Assembly (NCBI GenBank): GCA_965276825.1
Contig: OZ255630.1
Coordinates: 2,232,001-2,296,000 of the forward strand
Direction of reading: 5' to 3'
Length of the DNA stretch: 64,000 bases
Source of the DNA: G965276765 sp965276825
GTDB taxonomy: Bacteria > Actinomycetota > Acidimicrobiia > Acidimicrobiales > Palsa-688
Shown here in pieces: positions 8,562 through 16,592 of the stretch. The notes under the pieces are model-generated. The model saw only the letters and a program-made list of their open reading frames with translations, made no database searches and was not told the origin of the DNA. The translations under genes were made by a program, and so were the position numbers. The first letter of the stretch is position 1; each line of letters begins with the position of its first letter.

Positions 8562-9410
8562 GTGACCACCCTCGAGGAGAGCTACGAGCGCTGCCGGCAG
8601 CTCAACCGGCGGTCGGGCACGACCTACTACTGGGCGGCGCGACTCCTGCCCGTCGTCAAGCGCCACCACGTCCACGCCCTCTACGGCTTCTGCCGCTACG
8701 CCGACGACATCGTCGACGACCTCGGGCCCTCGCCCGTGGCGACGCGCGCCGTCGCCCTGGCCGAGCTCGGCGACCGGTTCTTCGGCGACCTCGACGCCGG
8801 CGGCTCCGACGACCCCGTCCTCAAGGCGGTCGTGCACACGGTGCGGGCCTTCGACCTCGACCCCGACTGCTTCCGCCGCTTCCTCGGGTCGATGACCATG
8901 GACCTCACCGTCACCTCCTACGCCACCTTCGGCGATCTCCTCGGCTACATGGACGGTTCGGCGGCGGTCATCGGCGAGCTGATGCTCCCCATCCTCGAGC
9001 CGTGCGACCCGGCGGCGACCGGCCACGCCCGGGATCTCGGGATCGCCTTCCAGCTGACCAACTTCTGCCGGGACGTGGCCGAGGACCTCGACCGGGGCCG
9101 CACCTACCTGCCCCAGGAGGACCTCGACCGCTTCGGGGCCAGGGATGCGCTGGGCCGCCGCACGGTGACCCCGGAGTGGCGGGCGCTGCTGCGCTTCGAG
9201 ATCGACCGGATCCGGGGGTACTACCGGTCCGCCGACCTCGGCATCCCGATGCTGCCGCCCGTGTCGGCCCGCTGCATCGCCGGCGCCCGGTCCCTCTACG
9301 GCGGCATCCTCGACCGGATCGAAGCGGCCGACTACGACGTGTTCGGCTCCCGTGTCCGGGTGCCGGGATGGAGGAAGGTGGCCGTGGCCGCCCGCGTTCT
9401 GCGATCCTGA
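8562..9410 (+). CDS. crtB: Phytoene synthase
   Basis: A 282-residue squalene/phytoene synthase family member. It has both aspartate motifs: 'YADDIVDD' (46-53) and 'NFCRDVAED' (168-175). It joins two GGPP molecules to phytoene at the membrane surface. The start is GTG 8562, ten bases after crtI and last of the crtEIB run. The 142-base spacer that follows holds no gene I can support. Confidence 0.93.
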   Translation: MTTLEESYERCRQLNRRSGTTYYWAARLLPVVKRHHVHALYGFCRYADDIVDDLGPSPVATRAVALAELGDRFFGDLDAGGSDDPVLKAVVHTVRAFDLDPDCFRRFLGSMTMDLTVTSYATFGDLLGYMDGSAAVIGELMLPILEPCDPAATGHARDLGIAFQLTNFCRDVAEDLDRGRTYLPQEDLDRFGARDALGRRTVTPEWRALLRFEIDRIRGYYRSADLGIPMLPPVSARCIAGARSLYGGILDRIEAADYDVFGSRVRVPGWRKVAVAARVLRS

Positions 9411-9552
9411 CGCAGCACGACCCGGTGTCCCGTGTCATCCGCGCGTCACGTGGGCACCGGAAACCGTCTGGGCGTGGAGCACCCCGACCCGCCCTCGTGG
9501 GCGACGATCCGCCACCCGACTTCCCCCCACCAGGCTCGAGAGGATCGACACC

Positions 9553-10218
9553 GTGGCACAGGACCCCGTCCCCACCGCCGAGGCCGGCCGCTGGCACGTC
9601 CTCGTGATGGCCAAGGCGCCCCGGGCCGGTCGTGTCAAGACTCGCCTCTGCCCACCCCTCGGGCCGATCGAGGCGGCCGACGTGGCCGCCGCCGCCCTGG
9701 CCGACACCCTCGCAGCGGTCGCCGCGAGCGGCGCCGAGCGCCGGATCGTCGCCCTCGACGGCGCGCCGGGCGACTGGCTCCCCCCCGGGTTCGAGGTGAT
9801 CCCCCAGGTCGGCGGCACCTTCGACGCCCGCCTCGCCGCCGCATGGGCCGCGGCGGGTGGACCCGGCCTGCAGATCGGCATGGACACCCCGCAGGTCACG
9901 CCCGACCTCCTCGACCGCTGTCTCGCCACCACCGAGGACGCCGGCGCCTCCATCGGGGCCGCCGCCGACGGTGGCTGGTGGGCCATCGGCTTCGCCGGCC
10001 CGTGCCCCGCCCGGGCCTTCGACGGCATCGCCATGAGCACGCCCTGGACCGGCGCGGCGCAACGCGCCCGCCTCGTCGAGCTCGGCTACCTGGTCGCCGA
10101 GCTGCCCGCCCTGCGCGACGTCGACGTCGCGGCCGACGCCGACGAGGTCGCCGCCGCGGTGCCGGACTCACGCTTCGCCGCCGCCTGGAGGGCGGGCCGG
10201 GCGCGGAGCGCCTCGTGA
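9553..10218 (+). CDS. DUF2064 / TIGR04282-type nucleotidyl- or glycosyltransferase
   Basis: A 221-residue protein with the family N-terminus 'VLVMAKAPRAGRVKTRLCPP', a CofC/GT-A-like nucleotide-binding fold, and 'QIGMDTPQVTPDLL' as the DxD-like acidic site. TIGR04282 proteins usually pair with a TIGR04283/GT2 enzyme, first noted near arsenosugar and selenium genes. Here a GT2 gene lies 3 kb downstream. GTG 9553 has a GAGAGGA Shine-Dalgarno eight bases upstream; the upstream in-frame extension is unlikely to be translated. It begins a block with methyltransferase, Mo-oxidoreductase and glycosyltransferases. The exact substrate is unknown. Confidence 0.75.
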   Translation: MAQDPVPTAEAGRWHVLVMAKAPRAGRVKTRLCPPLGPIEAADVAAAALADTLAAVAASGAERRIVALDGAPGDWLPPGFEVIPQVGGTFDARLAAAWAAAGGPGLQIGMDTPQVTPDLLDRCLATTEDAGASIGAAADGGWWAIGFAGPCPARAFDGIAMSTPWTGAAQRARLVELGYLVAELPALRDVDVAADADEVAAAVPDSRFAAAWRAGRARSAS

Positions 10219-10267
10219 GAAGCTGTCGCGCGACCGCCCCCTCGTGGGCGCCGTCGAAGGGCACTCG

Positions 10268-10918
10268 ATGACCCTCGCCTGGCCCGACGAGCTCTTCTCC
10301 CCGGCGAGCACCGCCACCGCGATGCTGCGCAGCCGGGACGGCGCCCTCGAGGCCCTGCCGCTGGCCCGCTGGCACGGTGAGCCGACCGTCGAGGAGCTCG
10401 ACGCCCTCGGTCGCACCGCGGGCGCCGTCCTCGACGTCGGGTGCGGTCCCGGTCGCCACGTCGCCGCGCTGATCGGCGCCGGCAGGGAGGCGCTCGGGAT
10501 CGACGTGTCGGCCCAGGCCGTGCGCACCACCCGGGGCCGCGGCGGCCGGGCCGTGCAGACGTCGGTCTTCGGTCCCGTGCCCGACCCGGGCCGGTGGGGC
10601 AGCGCGCTGCTGCTCGACGGCAACCTCGGCCTCGGTGGCGACGCCACCGCCCTCCTGCGCCGCATCCGGGATCTCCTCGGTCCGCCCGGCCTGGTCCTCG
10701 TCGAGCTCCAGGCGCCGGGCATGCCGACCGGGGCGCGCACGGTCAGGGTGGAGCACGGCGACCACCGCGGACCGTGGTTCTGCTGGGAGATCGTCGATCG
10801 CGCGGCGATCGGTCCCGCCGCGACCTCGGCCGGCTTCGACGTCGAGGACCTGTGGGTGGGCGGCGGGCGCCACTTCGCGATGCTCCGTGCCCGGCCGGGA
10901 CCAGGTGCCCGGACGTGA
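10268..10918 (+). CDS. Class I SAM-dependent methyltransferase
   Basis: The protein has methyltransferase motif I 'VLDVGCGPGRHVAAL' with the acidic residue of motif II in 'ALGIDVSA', giving a Rossmann-fold SAM methyltransferase of 216 residues. ATG 10268 has a GAAGGG ribosome site seven bases upstream; GTG 10244 is an alternative giving eight more residues. The stop overlaps the GTG of the molybdopterin oxidoreductase (GTGA). The acceptor is unknown; neighbours suggest a glycan, lipid or small sugar-linked metabolite. Confidence 0.8.
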   Translation: MTLAWPDELFSPASTATAMLRSRDGALEALPLARWHGEPTVEELDALGRTAGAVLDVGCGPGRHVAALIGAGREALGIDVSAQAVRTTRGRGGRAVQTSVFGPVPDPGRWGSALLLDGNLGLGGDATALLRRIRDLLGPPGLVLVELQAPGMPTGARTVRVEHGDHRGPWFCWEIVDRAAIGPAATSAGFDVEDLWVGGGRHFAMLRARPGPGART

Positions 10919-12213
10919 GCCTGCGCCTGCCGCCGCCGGTGGCGCACGCCAACCGGCTCCTCGACGAGGGGGCCGGGCGGCTGCACCGGCTCTGGCGCAG
11001 CCCGATCCGGGGCCCGTGGCTCACCTCGGTGTTCGGCGCCGTGCTGCTGGTCGGCATCCCGGTCGAGCTCGTCACCGGCCTGGTCTCCTACGCGGCCTAC
11101 GACCCCCGGCTGGCCGGCAACGACCAGACCCCCCACCACGGCACCCTCGGCTTCTACCTCTTCGACTGGCTGACCAGCCCGAGCTGGCTGTACCAGGTCT
11201 CCCAGGGCACCCACGTGCTGCTCGGCCTGGTCCTGGTCCCGGTCGTCGCGGCCAAGCTGTGGTCGGTCATCCCCAAGCTGTTCACCTGGCCGCCGGTGCG
11301 GTCGGTGGCCATCGCCCTTGAGCGCCTCAGCCTGGCCCTCCTCGTCGGCGGCATCATCTTCGAGCTGTCCACCGGCATCATGAACATCAGCAGCGACTAC
11401 CGCTTCGGGTTCTCCTTCTACACCGGGCACTTCTTCGGGGCATGGGTCTTCATCGCCGGTTTCGCCGCCCACGTCGTGCTGAAGCTGCCCAAGATGGCCC
11501 GGTCACTGCGGTCGCGGCGGCTGCGGACCGAGCTGCGCACGTCGCTCGCCGACACCAGGCCCGAGGACGTCGACGACGAGCTGGTCGCCGCCGAGCCCGG
11601 CCCGCCGACCATCTCCCGGCGCGGCGCGCTGGCCCTGGTGGGGGGCACCTCGCTCGCCATCTTCGCCCTGACGGCGGGCGAGAGCATCGGAGGGCCCCTC
11701 CGCCAGACCGCCCTCCTCGCGCCGCGCGGCGGACGCTCCGACGGCCCGGGCCCGAGCGACTTCCAGATCAACAAGACCGCGGCGGCGATCGGAGTCCACC
11801 CGTCGATGACGGGCGCCTCCTGGCGGCTCCAGCTCGTCGGGGAACGGACCGTCGAGCTGTCGAGGGAGCAGCTGCTGGCCATGACGTTGCGGACCGACGA
11901 CCTGCCGATCGCGTGTGTCGAGGGCTGGTCGACGGTCCAGCGCTGGACCGGCGTGCCCCTCGCCCATCTCGCCGCACTGGCCGGCGTGGCCCACCCCTCG
12001 GTCGTGCACGTGGCCTCCCTCGAGGCGCACGGCGCCTTCGCCCGGGTCACCCTCGACGGCGCCCAGGTCACCGCCCCCGAGGCGCTGCTCGCCCTCGGGG
12101 TCAACGGCGCCCCGCTCTCCCTCGACCACGGCTACCCGGCGCGGACGATCATCCCCGCCCTGCCCGGAGTCCACAACACGAAGTGGGTCGACAAGATCGT
12201 CTTCGTCCGATGA
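10915..12213 (+). CDS. Cytochrome b561-like membrane domain fused to a sulfite-oxidase-family molybdopterin domain
   Basis: A 432-residue fusion. Residues 35-190 hold about four hydrophobic helices with His at 100, 172 and 186, suitable as haem b ligands. A Tat-like or anchor segment 'SRRGALALVGG' follows at 235-244. The C-terminal half is a sulfite-oxidase-type MoCo domain, with the Mo-ligand Cys in 'IACVEGW' (C334) and the closing 'TKWVDKIVF'. This puts quinone-linked electron transfer and an extracytoplasmic Mo site in one chain, functionally reminiscent of MsrPQ. The start GTG 10915 overlaps the methyltransferase stop, and the stop overlaps the next ATG (ATGA). Confidence 0.82.
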   Translation: MSLRLPPPVAHANRLLDEGAGRLHRLWRSPIRGPWLTSVFGAVLLVGIPVELVTGLVSYAAYDPRLAGNDQTPHHGTLGFYLFDWLTSPSWLYQVSQGTHVLLGLVLVPVVAAKLWSVIPKLFTWPPVRSVAIALERLSLALLVGGIIFELSTGIMNISSDYRFGFSFYTGHFFGAWVFIAGFAAHVVLKLPKMARSLRSRRLRTELRTSLADTRPEDVDDELVAAEPGPPTISRRGALALVGGTSLAIFALTAGESIGGPLRQTALLAPRGGRSDGPGPSDFQINKTAAAIGVHPSMTGASWRLQLVGERTVELSREQLLAMTLRTDDLPIACVEGWSTVQRWTGVPLAHLAALAGVAHPSVVHVASLEAHGAFARVTLDGAQVTAPEALLALGVNGAPLSLDHGYPARTIIPALPGVHNTKWVDKIVFVR

Positions 12214-12731
12214 GGTGGCTCCGCCGGCACTACGGCGCGGGACCCTTGCACCTCCTCACCCTGGTGGCGTGCTTCGCCCTGGCCGGCTACGCCACGTCAC
12301 GCCTCGTGATCTCCGGGCCGCCGGAGAAGGCCGTCGTCTGGTTCCTCGTCGCCATCGTCGGCCACGACCTCGTGCTGTGGCCCCTGTACGCCCTGGCCGA
12401 CCGCAGCGCCGTCCGCCTGGCCCGACGCCGGCCCGAGCGGCTGCCCAGGGTCCCCTGGGTCAACCACGTCCGGGTGCCCGTGGTGATCTGCGTGGCGCTG
12501 CTCACGGTCTCGTTCCCCCTCGTGCTGCGCATGTCGGAGCCCGCGTACCACGCGGCGACCGGGCTCACCGAGGCGCCGTTCCTCGACCGGTTCCTCCTCG
12601 TCGTCGGCGTGGTGTTCGCCGCGTCGGCCCTCCTCTACGCGGTGCGGCTCGGCGCGGCCGGCCGACGGGTCAGCGCAGCACCGCCGACATGTCGCGGACC
12701 GTCCGGATCGTCCCCCTCACCGTCCCCGTGA
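12210..12731 (+). CDS. Small membrane protein coupled to the Mo-oxidoreductase, function unknown
   Basis: A 173-residue protein with about four hydrophobic segments, starting ATG 12210 on the stop of the Mo-oxidoreductase. I do not recognise a family. A His/Asp pair 'VGHDLVLWPLYALAD' in the second segment and 'WVNHVRVPVVICVA' could bind cofactor or partner. The last 62 bases run into the end of the convergent GT2 gene, so the C-terminal 'PPTCRGPSGSSPSPSP' tail is probably not structured. Tight coupling suggests it is a subunit or maturation partner of the oxidoreductase. Confidence 0.65.
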   Translation: MRWLRRHYGAGPLHLLTLVACFALAGYATSRLVISGPPEKAVVWFLVAIVGHDLVLWPLYALADRSAVRLARRRPERLPRVPWVNHVRVPVVICVALLTVSFPLVLRMSEPAYHAATGLTEAPFLDRFLLVVGVVFAASALLYAVRLGAAGRRVSAAPPTCRGPSGSSPSPSP

Positions 12732-13323
12732 CCTTGGAGCGCCCCGTGCGCGCCCGGTACGCCACGCCGATCTCCTCGATCCGCCAGCCCGCGTCGGCCG
12801 CCCGCACGACCATCTCGAGCGGCCAGCCGAAGCGACGGTCGGCGATCCCCAGCCCGACGAGGCCCTCCCTCGACGCCGCCCGCATCGGGCCGAGGTCGTG
12901 CACCACGATCCCGCACCTGCGCCGGACCCGCCTGGCCACCACCGCGTTGCCGACACGGGCGTGGCGCGGCCACGCCCCGACGTCGGCCATCCGCCGACCG
13001 AGCACCAGGTCGGAGCGGCCGCCGACCACCGGCTCCGCCACCGACGGCAGGTCGGCTCCGTCCAGGGATCCGTCGCAGTCCATGAAGCACACCACGTCGG
13101 AGGTGGCGGCCGACAGCCCGGCGAAGCAGGCGGCGCCGAACCCCCGCCGCTCCTCGCGCACGACCACCGCGCCGAGGGCCGCGGCCACCTCTCCCGACCC
13201 GTCGCTCGACGCGTTGTCGACCACGACGGCCTCGTACCCCGCCGGCAGGGACGCCAGCACACCGGGGATGGCGTCACGCTCGTCGAGCACGGGCAGGATG
13301 ACCTGGATGACCTCACTGCTCAC
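12670..13323 (-). CDS. Family 2 glycosyltransferase (TIGR04283/DPM1-like)
   Basis: A 217-residue GT2 protein. It has 'VILPVLDERDAIPGVLASLP' at the N-terminus, 'VVDNASSDGSG', and the metal-binding DxD in 'VCFMDCDGSLDGADL'. It has no C-terminal membrane helices, so it is a cytosolic short form that transfers from a nucleotide sugar, often to polyprenyl phosphate. The start GTG 13323 has GAAAGG just upstream. The gene is divergent from the epimerase (93-base spacer) and convergent with the small membrane protein, overlapping it by 62 bases. It is the expected partner of the DUF2064 protein at 9553. Confidence 0.82.
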   Translation of the reverse strand: MSSEVIQVILPVLDERDAIPGVLASLPAGYEAVVVDNASSDGSGEVAAALGAVVVREERRGFGAACFAGLSAATSDVVCFMDCDGSLDGADLPSVAEPVVGGRSDLVLGRRMADVGAWPRHARVGNAVVARRVRRRCGIVVHDLGPMRAASREGLVGLGIADRRFGWPLEMVVRAADAGWRIEEIGVAYRARTGRSKVTGTVRGTIRTVRDMSAVLR

Positions 13324-13416
13324 CTTTCGCCCATCCGATCGGTCGTCGTCCCCACGATCGAGCAGTCTGGCCGGGGTGGGACCCGAGGGGAGCACGGGCC
13401 CGCGGAAGCCCCGGGC

Positions 13417-14442
13417 GTGAGGGCGCTCGTCACCGGCGGCGGCGGCTTCATCGGCTCGCACGTCTGCGAGGCCCTCGTCGCCGCCGGTCACGACGTCCGC
13501 GTCGTCGACCGGGACCCGGTGACGATCGTCGCCGACGCCAGGACGACCATCGCCGACCTCAACGACCACGGGGTGGCCGACGCCGCGGTCGCGGGCGTCG
13601 ACGTGGTGATCCACCAGGCGGCCAGGGTCGGCCTCGGCCTCGACTACCGCGACGCCCCCGGGTACGTCGCCGACAACGACCTGGTCACGGCGCGGCTGCT
13701 GGCCGCCCTCACGGCGCGCGAGTGGCGCGGCCGGCTGGTCCTGGCCAGCTCCATGGTCGTCTACGGCGAGGGGCGCTACCGCTGCGCCGAGCACGGAGCG
13801 GTCCGGCCGGCCCCGAGACGGATCGCCGACCTCGACGTCGGCCGCTTCGAGGTGCGCTGCCCCCGCTGCGGCGCCGACCTGGCGTGGAGCGCCGTCCCCG
13901 AGGACGCGCCCCTCGAGCCCCGTTCGGTCTACGCCGCCACCAAGGTGGCCCAGGAGCACCTGGCGTCGGTGTGGGCGGCGGAGAGCGGCTCGACCGTCGT
14001 GGCCCTGCGCTACCACAACGTCTACGGCCCGCGCCTGCCGGTCGACACGCCCTACGCCGGCGTGGCCGCCATCTTCCGCTCGTCGCTGCGCAGGGGCGAG
14101 GCGGCCACCGTCTTCGAGGACGGCGGCCAGACCCGCGACTTCGTGCACGTGCGCGACGTGGCCAGGGCCAACCTCCTCGCGCTCGACGCGGCCGTCGACG
14201 ACGCCACCATGATCCCGGTCAACGTCTGCTCGGGGCGCCCGGCCACCATCGGGACGGTGGCCGGCGCCATGACCGACGCCTTCGGGCCGGGAGCCCTGCG
14301 CCCGGTCGTGACCGGCAGGTACCGCAGCGGCGACGTGCGCCACGTCGTGGCGTCGCCCGGGCTGGCGGAGGGCCGCCTCGGCTTCGTGGCCGACATCGAC
14401 CTCGCCGACGGCCTGGCCGAGATGGCCGCCGAAGGACGGTGA
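13417..14442 (+). CDS. NAD-dependent sugar-nucleotide epimerase/dehydratase with Cys/His insert
   Basis: A 341-residue extended SDR: 'VTGGGGFIGSHVCEA' binds NAD, 'LASSMVVYGEG' supplies the active-site Ser, and 'VYAATKVAQE' is the YxxxK motif (Y172, K176). Between Ser and Tyr lies an unusual insert, residues 120-152, with C123, H126, C148 and C151 (CxxH and CxxC), like a zinc ribbon. The substrate is probably a UDP- or dTDP-sugar. GTG 13417 is the start, giving the canonical N-terminal strand. The stop overlaps the GTG of the next gene. Confidence 0.82.
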   Translation: MRALVTGGGGFIGSHVCEALVAAGHDVRVVDRDPVTIVADARTTIADLNDHGVADAAVAGVDVVIHQAARVGLGLDYRDAPGYVADNDLVTARLLAALTAREWRGRLVLASSMVVYGEGRYRCAEHGAVRPAPRRIADLDVGRFEVRCPRCGADLAWSAVPEDAPLEPRSVYAATKVAQEHLASVWAAESGSTVVALRYHNVYGPRLPVDTPYAGVAAIFRSSLRRGEAATVFEDGGQTRDFVHVRDVARANLLALDAAVDDATMIPVNVCSGRPATIGTVAGAMTDAFGPGALRPVVTGRYRSGDVRHVVASPGLAEGRLGFVADIDLADGLAEMAAEGR

Positions 14443-15839
14443 GCGGAGACCGCCAACCGACGAGCGGAGCAGCCCGCCACCGCGCCCTGCTCACGGCGCT
14501 GGTCGTCGCGTCGGGCGCCGGGGGCACCGTCGTGTCGTGGTCGGTCGCCCAGCACTCCCTCATCGGGGCCAGGTGGACGTTGCTGGTCCTCATGGCCGCG
14601 TGGGCTCCGGCGTGGGTGATCGGCGCGGTGGCCGCCACCAGGCTCGGCACCCGCCGGTCGCTGCTGCTGGTCGTGGCCTTCGCCGCCCTGCTCCGGGTCG
14701 CCGCGCTGAGCGGCACCACCCCCTCGATCTCCAACGACGTCTACCGCTACGGCTGGGACGCCCACATCCAGCTGTCGGGGATCGACCCCTACCGCTACCC
14801 GCCCGACGCCAGGGCCCTCGTCCCCCTCAGGGACGGGTTCTGGCCCGACGCCGCCACCTGCGTGCACATCCGCAAGAAGCCCGGCTGCAGCGTGCTCAAC
14901 CGGCTCGGGGACCGCACCATCTACCCCGCCGCCGGCGAGGCGTGGTTCGCGCTGGTCCACCTGTTGAACCCGGGCGACGCCGGCAGCCGGCCGTGGCTGG
15001 TCACCGGGGCGCTGGTCGACCTGGGCTGTGTCCTCGCCATCGCCGCGATCCTCCGCCGCCGGGGACGGGATCCGCGCCTCGTGGCCTGGTACGCGCTCAG
15101 CCCGCTCCCCGTGGTCGAGCTCGCGGGCAACGGTCACGTCGACGGCGTGGCCCTGCTCGCCGTGCTCGCCGCCTTCCTCGCCCTCGAGCGCAGGTGGCGG
15201 GTCGTGGCCGGTGCGCTGGTCGCCTTCGCCACGATGACCAAGCTCTACCCGGCCGCTGCGCTCCTGGCGTGGATCCGCGCCGGCGGGCGGCGCATGATCG
15301 TCGCCGCCGCGGTCGTGGCCATCGCCTTCGAGGCCCCCCACATCGCCGACGTGGGGCCGAAGGTGCTCGGCTACCTGCCCGGCTACCTGAAGGAGGAGCG
15401 CTACACGACCGGCGCCAGGTTCCTCCTCGTCGACCTGCTCGACGTCCACGGTCGGGTGGCGACGGGTCTGGCCGTCGCCATCGTCGTGGCCGTGGCCGTG
15501 GCCGTCGTCGCCACGCGGCGCGAGGCGCTCTCCGGGCTGGTCAGCATCCTCGTCGCCCTCATCCTGGTGACCACACCCGTCCAGCCCTGGTACGCGGTGG
15601 TCGTCGGCGCACTGGGGGTCGCAGCCGGGCGACCCTGGCTGCTCGCCCTGGCCGCGGCCGCCGAGCCGTACTACGCGGCGACGGTCCTCGCCGACCACCA
15701 CGTCATCGGGATCGGCCGGGCCTCCTACGGCGCCGCCGCCCTGATCTGCCTCGCCGGCGCCATCCGGTCGCTCCCGGTCCGCTCGCGCAGCTCGCGGGGC
15801 ACGACCGGGCAGAGCATCCCGTACGGCTCGCCGCCGTAG
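14439..15839 (+). CDS. Polytopic GT-C (GT87/mannosyltransferase-like) membrane glycosyltransferase
   Basis: A 466-residue membrane protein with roughly ten hydrophobic helices. Its first large loop reads 'SNDVYRYGWDAHIQLSGIDP', the pattern of actinobacterial polyprenol-phosphate mannosyltransferases (GT-C fold, catalytic acid in the D-V-Y-R-Y-x-W-D run). 'GNGHVDGVALL' and 'MTKLYPAAAL' are further GT87-type motifs. It would move a sugar from a lipid-phosphate donor on the outer membrane face. It is coupled to the epimerase by GTGA. Its last 115 bases overlap the 3' end of crtZ on the other strand. Confidence 0.75.
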   Translation: MSGDRQPTSGAARHRALLTALVVASGAGGTVVSWSVAQHSLIGARWTLLVLMAAWAPAWVIGAVAATRLGTRRSLLLVVAFAALLRVAALSGTTPSISNDVYRYGWDAHIQLSGIDPYRYPPDARALVPLRDGFWPDAATCVHIRKKPGCSVLNRLGDRTIYPAAGEAWFALVHLLNPGDAGSRPWLVTGALVDLGCVLAIAAILRRRGRDPRLVAWYALSPLPVVELAGNGHVDGVALLAVLAAFLALERRWRVVAGALVAFATMTKLYPAAALLAWIRAGGRRMIVAAAVVAIAFEAPHIADVGPKVLGYLPGYLKEERYTTGARFLLVDLLDVHGRVATGLAVAIVVAVAVAVVATRREALSGLVSILVALILVTTPVQPWYAVVVGALGVAAGRPWLLALAAAAEPYYAATVLADHHVIGIGRASYGAAALICLAGAIRSLPVRSRSSRGTTGQSIPYGSPP

Positions 15840-16222
15840 CGGTGGTGCAGGGCGTGGGCGGCACGTAGGCGCTCGAGGGGCCGCAGCACCGGCAGCGCGC
15901 CGATCCGCCCGTGGATGTAGCAGTCGTGCACGAAGCCGTAGGCCGCTCCGTAGGCGGTGACGCCGACGGCCACCGGGACGAGGAGGTGGGCGCTGCGCAC
16001 GCCGGTGCCCATGGCCATGACCCCGACCGTGAAGGCGGCGAAGACCACGGGGAACCAGTCGTTGGCCTCGAAGCGATCCCGCCACGACACAACGGTCCTC
16101 CTGCGGTGGTGGGAGCGGTGGAGGGCCCAGCCGATCCCGTGCATCACCCAGCGGTGGCTGGCGTAGGAGACGGGCTCCATCAGGACGAAGGCCAGTGCGC
16201 CAGCACCGATGGAGGTCAGCAT
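15725..16222 (-). CDS. crtZ: Beta-carotene 3-hydroxylase, CrtZ type
   Basis: A 165-residue di-iron membrane hydroxylase of the fatty-acid-hydroxylase superfamily with all four His motifs of CrtZ: HRWVMH, HRSHH, HDCYIH and HALHH. It adds 3-hydroxyl groups to beta-ionone rings, giving zeaxanthin from beta-carotene. The start is set at ATG 16222 because a TAGCGT box ends seven bases upstream; GTG 16225 is one codon earlier. The 3' end is buried in the convergent membrane glycosyltransferase gene by 115 bases. It stands downstream of crtYc-crtYd on the same strand but has its own promoter-like box. Confidence 0.9.
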   Translation of the reverse strand: MLTSIGAGALAFVLMEPVSYASHRWVMHGIGWALHRSHHRRRTVVSWRDRFEANDWFPVVFAAFTVGVMAMGTGVRSAHLLVPVAVGVTAYGAAYGFVHDCYIHGRIGALPVLRPLERLRAAHALHHRYGGEPYGMLCPVVPRELRERTGSDRMAPARQIRAAAP

Positions 16223-16229
16223 CACCTCG

Positions 16230-16235
16230 ACGCTA
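16230..16235 (-). promoter_or_regulatory. Leaderless -10 box TAGCGT for crtZ
   Basis: On the minus strand TAGCGT ends 7 bases before ATG 16222 and 4 before GTG 16225, within the 37-base crtYd-crtZ spacer. Confidence 0.4.
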
Positions 16236-16262
16236 CCCCCGGCCGCACGGCAACCCGCAGGC

Positions 16263-16592
16263 TCAGCGCCGCCCCGGCTCCCGCCGGGTCGCGGTCTCGC
16301 GTCGCTCGGCCACCAACCACAGGACCAGGACGAAGGTGACGAGGGCGAAGCCGTAGGCGAAGTCCTCGACAGGGATGTCCCACGGGAAGCGGGCCCCGCC
16401 CATCTCCTCGGGGTTGTAGATCACGATCGGCGCGCTGAGCTTGGTCAGCCAGCCGTCCACGGGGATCTGGAAGGCCCAGGTGACGACGATGGTGACCCAG
16501 TACGAGCGGCGGCGGAAGATCCCGGTCCTGGCCCAGAGCACCTCGATGGCGACGACCACGGCGACGGCCACGGCCGCCCACACCGTGTACAT
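16263..16592 (-). CDS. crtYd: Lycopene cyclase subunit CrtYd
   Basis: A 109-residue membrane protein with three hydrophobic helices and the heterodimeric-cyclase motif 'IPVEDFAYGFALV'. CrtYc and CrtYd together cyclise lycopene ends. Which ring (beta or epsilon) forms cannot be decided from these motifs, but the CrtZ neighbour suggests beta rings. ATG 16592 abuts the crtYc stop with no gap, so translation is coupled. A 'KLSAPIVIYNPEEMGG' loop is typical of CrtYd. Confidence 0.88.
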   Translation of the reverse strand: MYTVWAAVAVAVVVAIEVLWARTGIFRRRSYWVTIVVTWAFQIPVDGWLTKLSAPIVIYNPEEMGGARFPWDIPVEDFAYGFALVTFVLVLWLVAERRETATRREPGRR

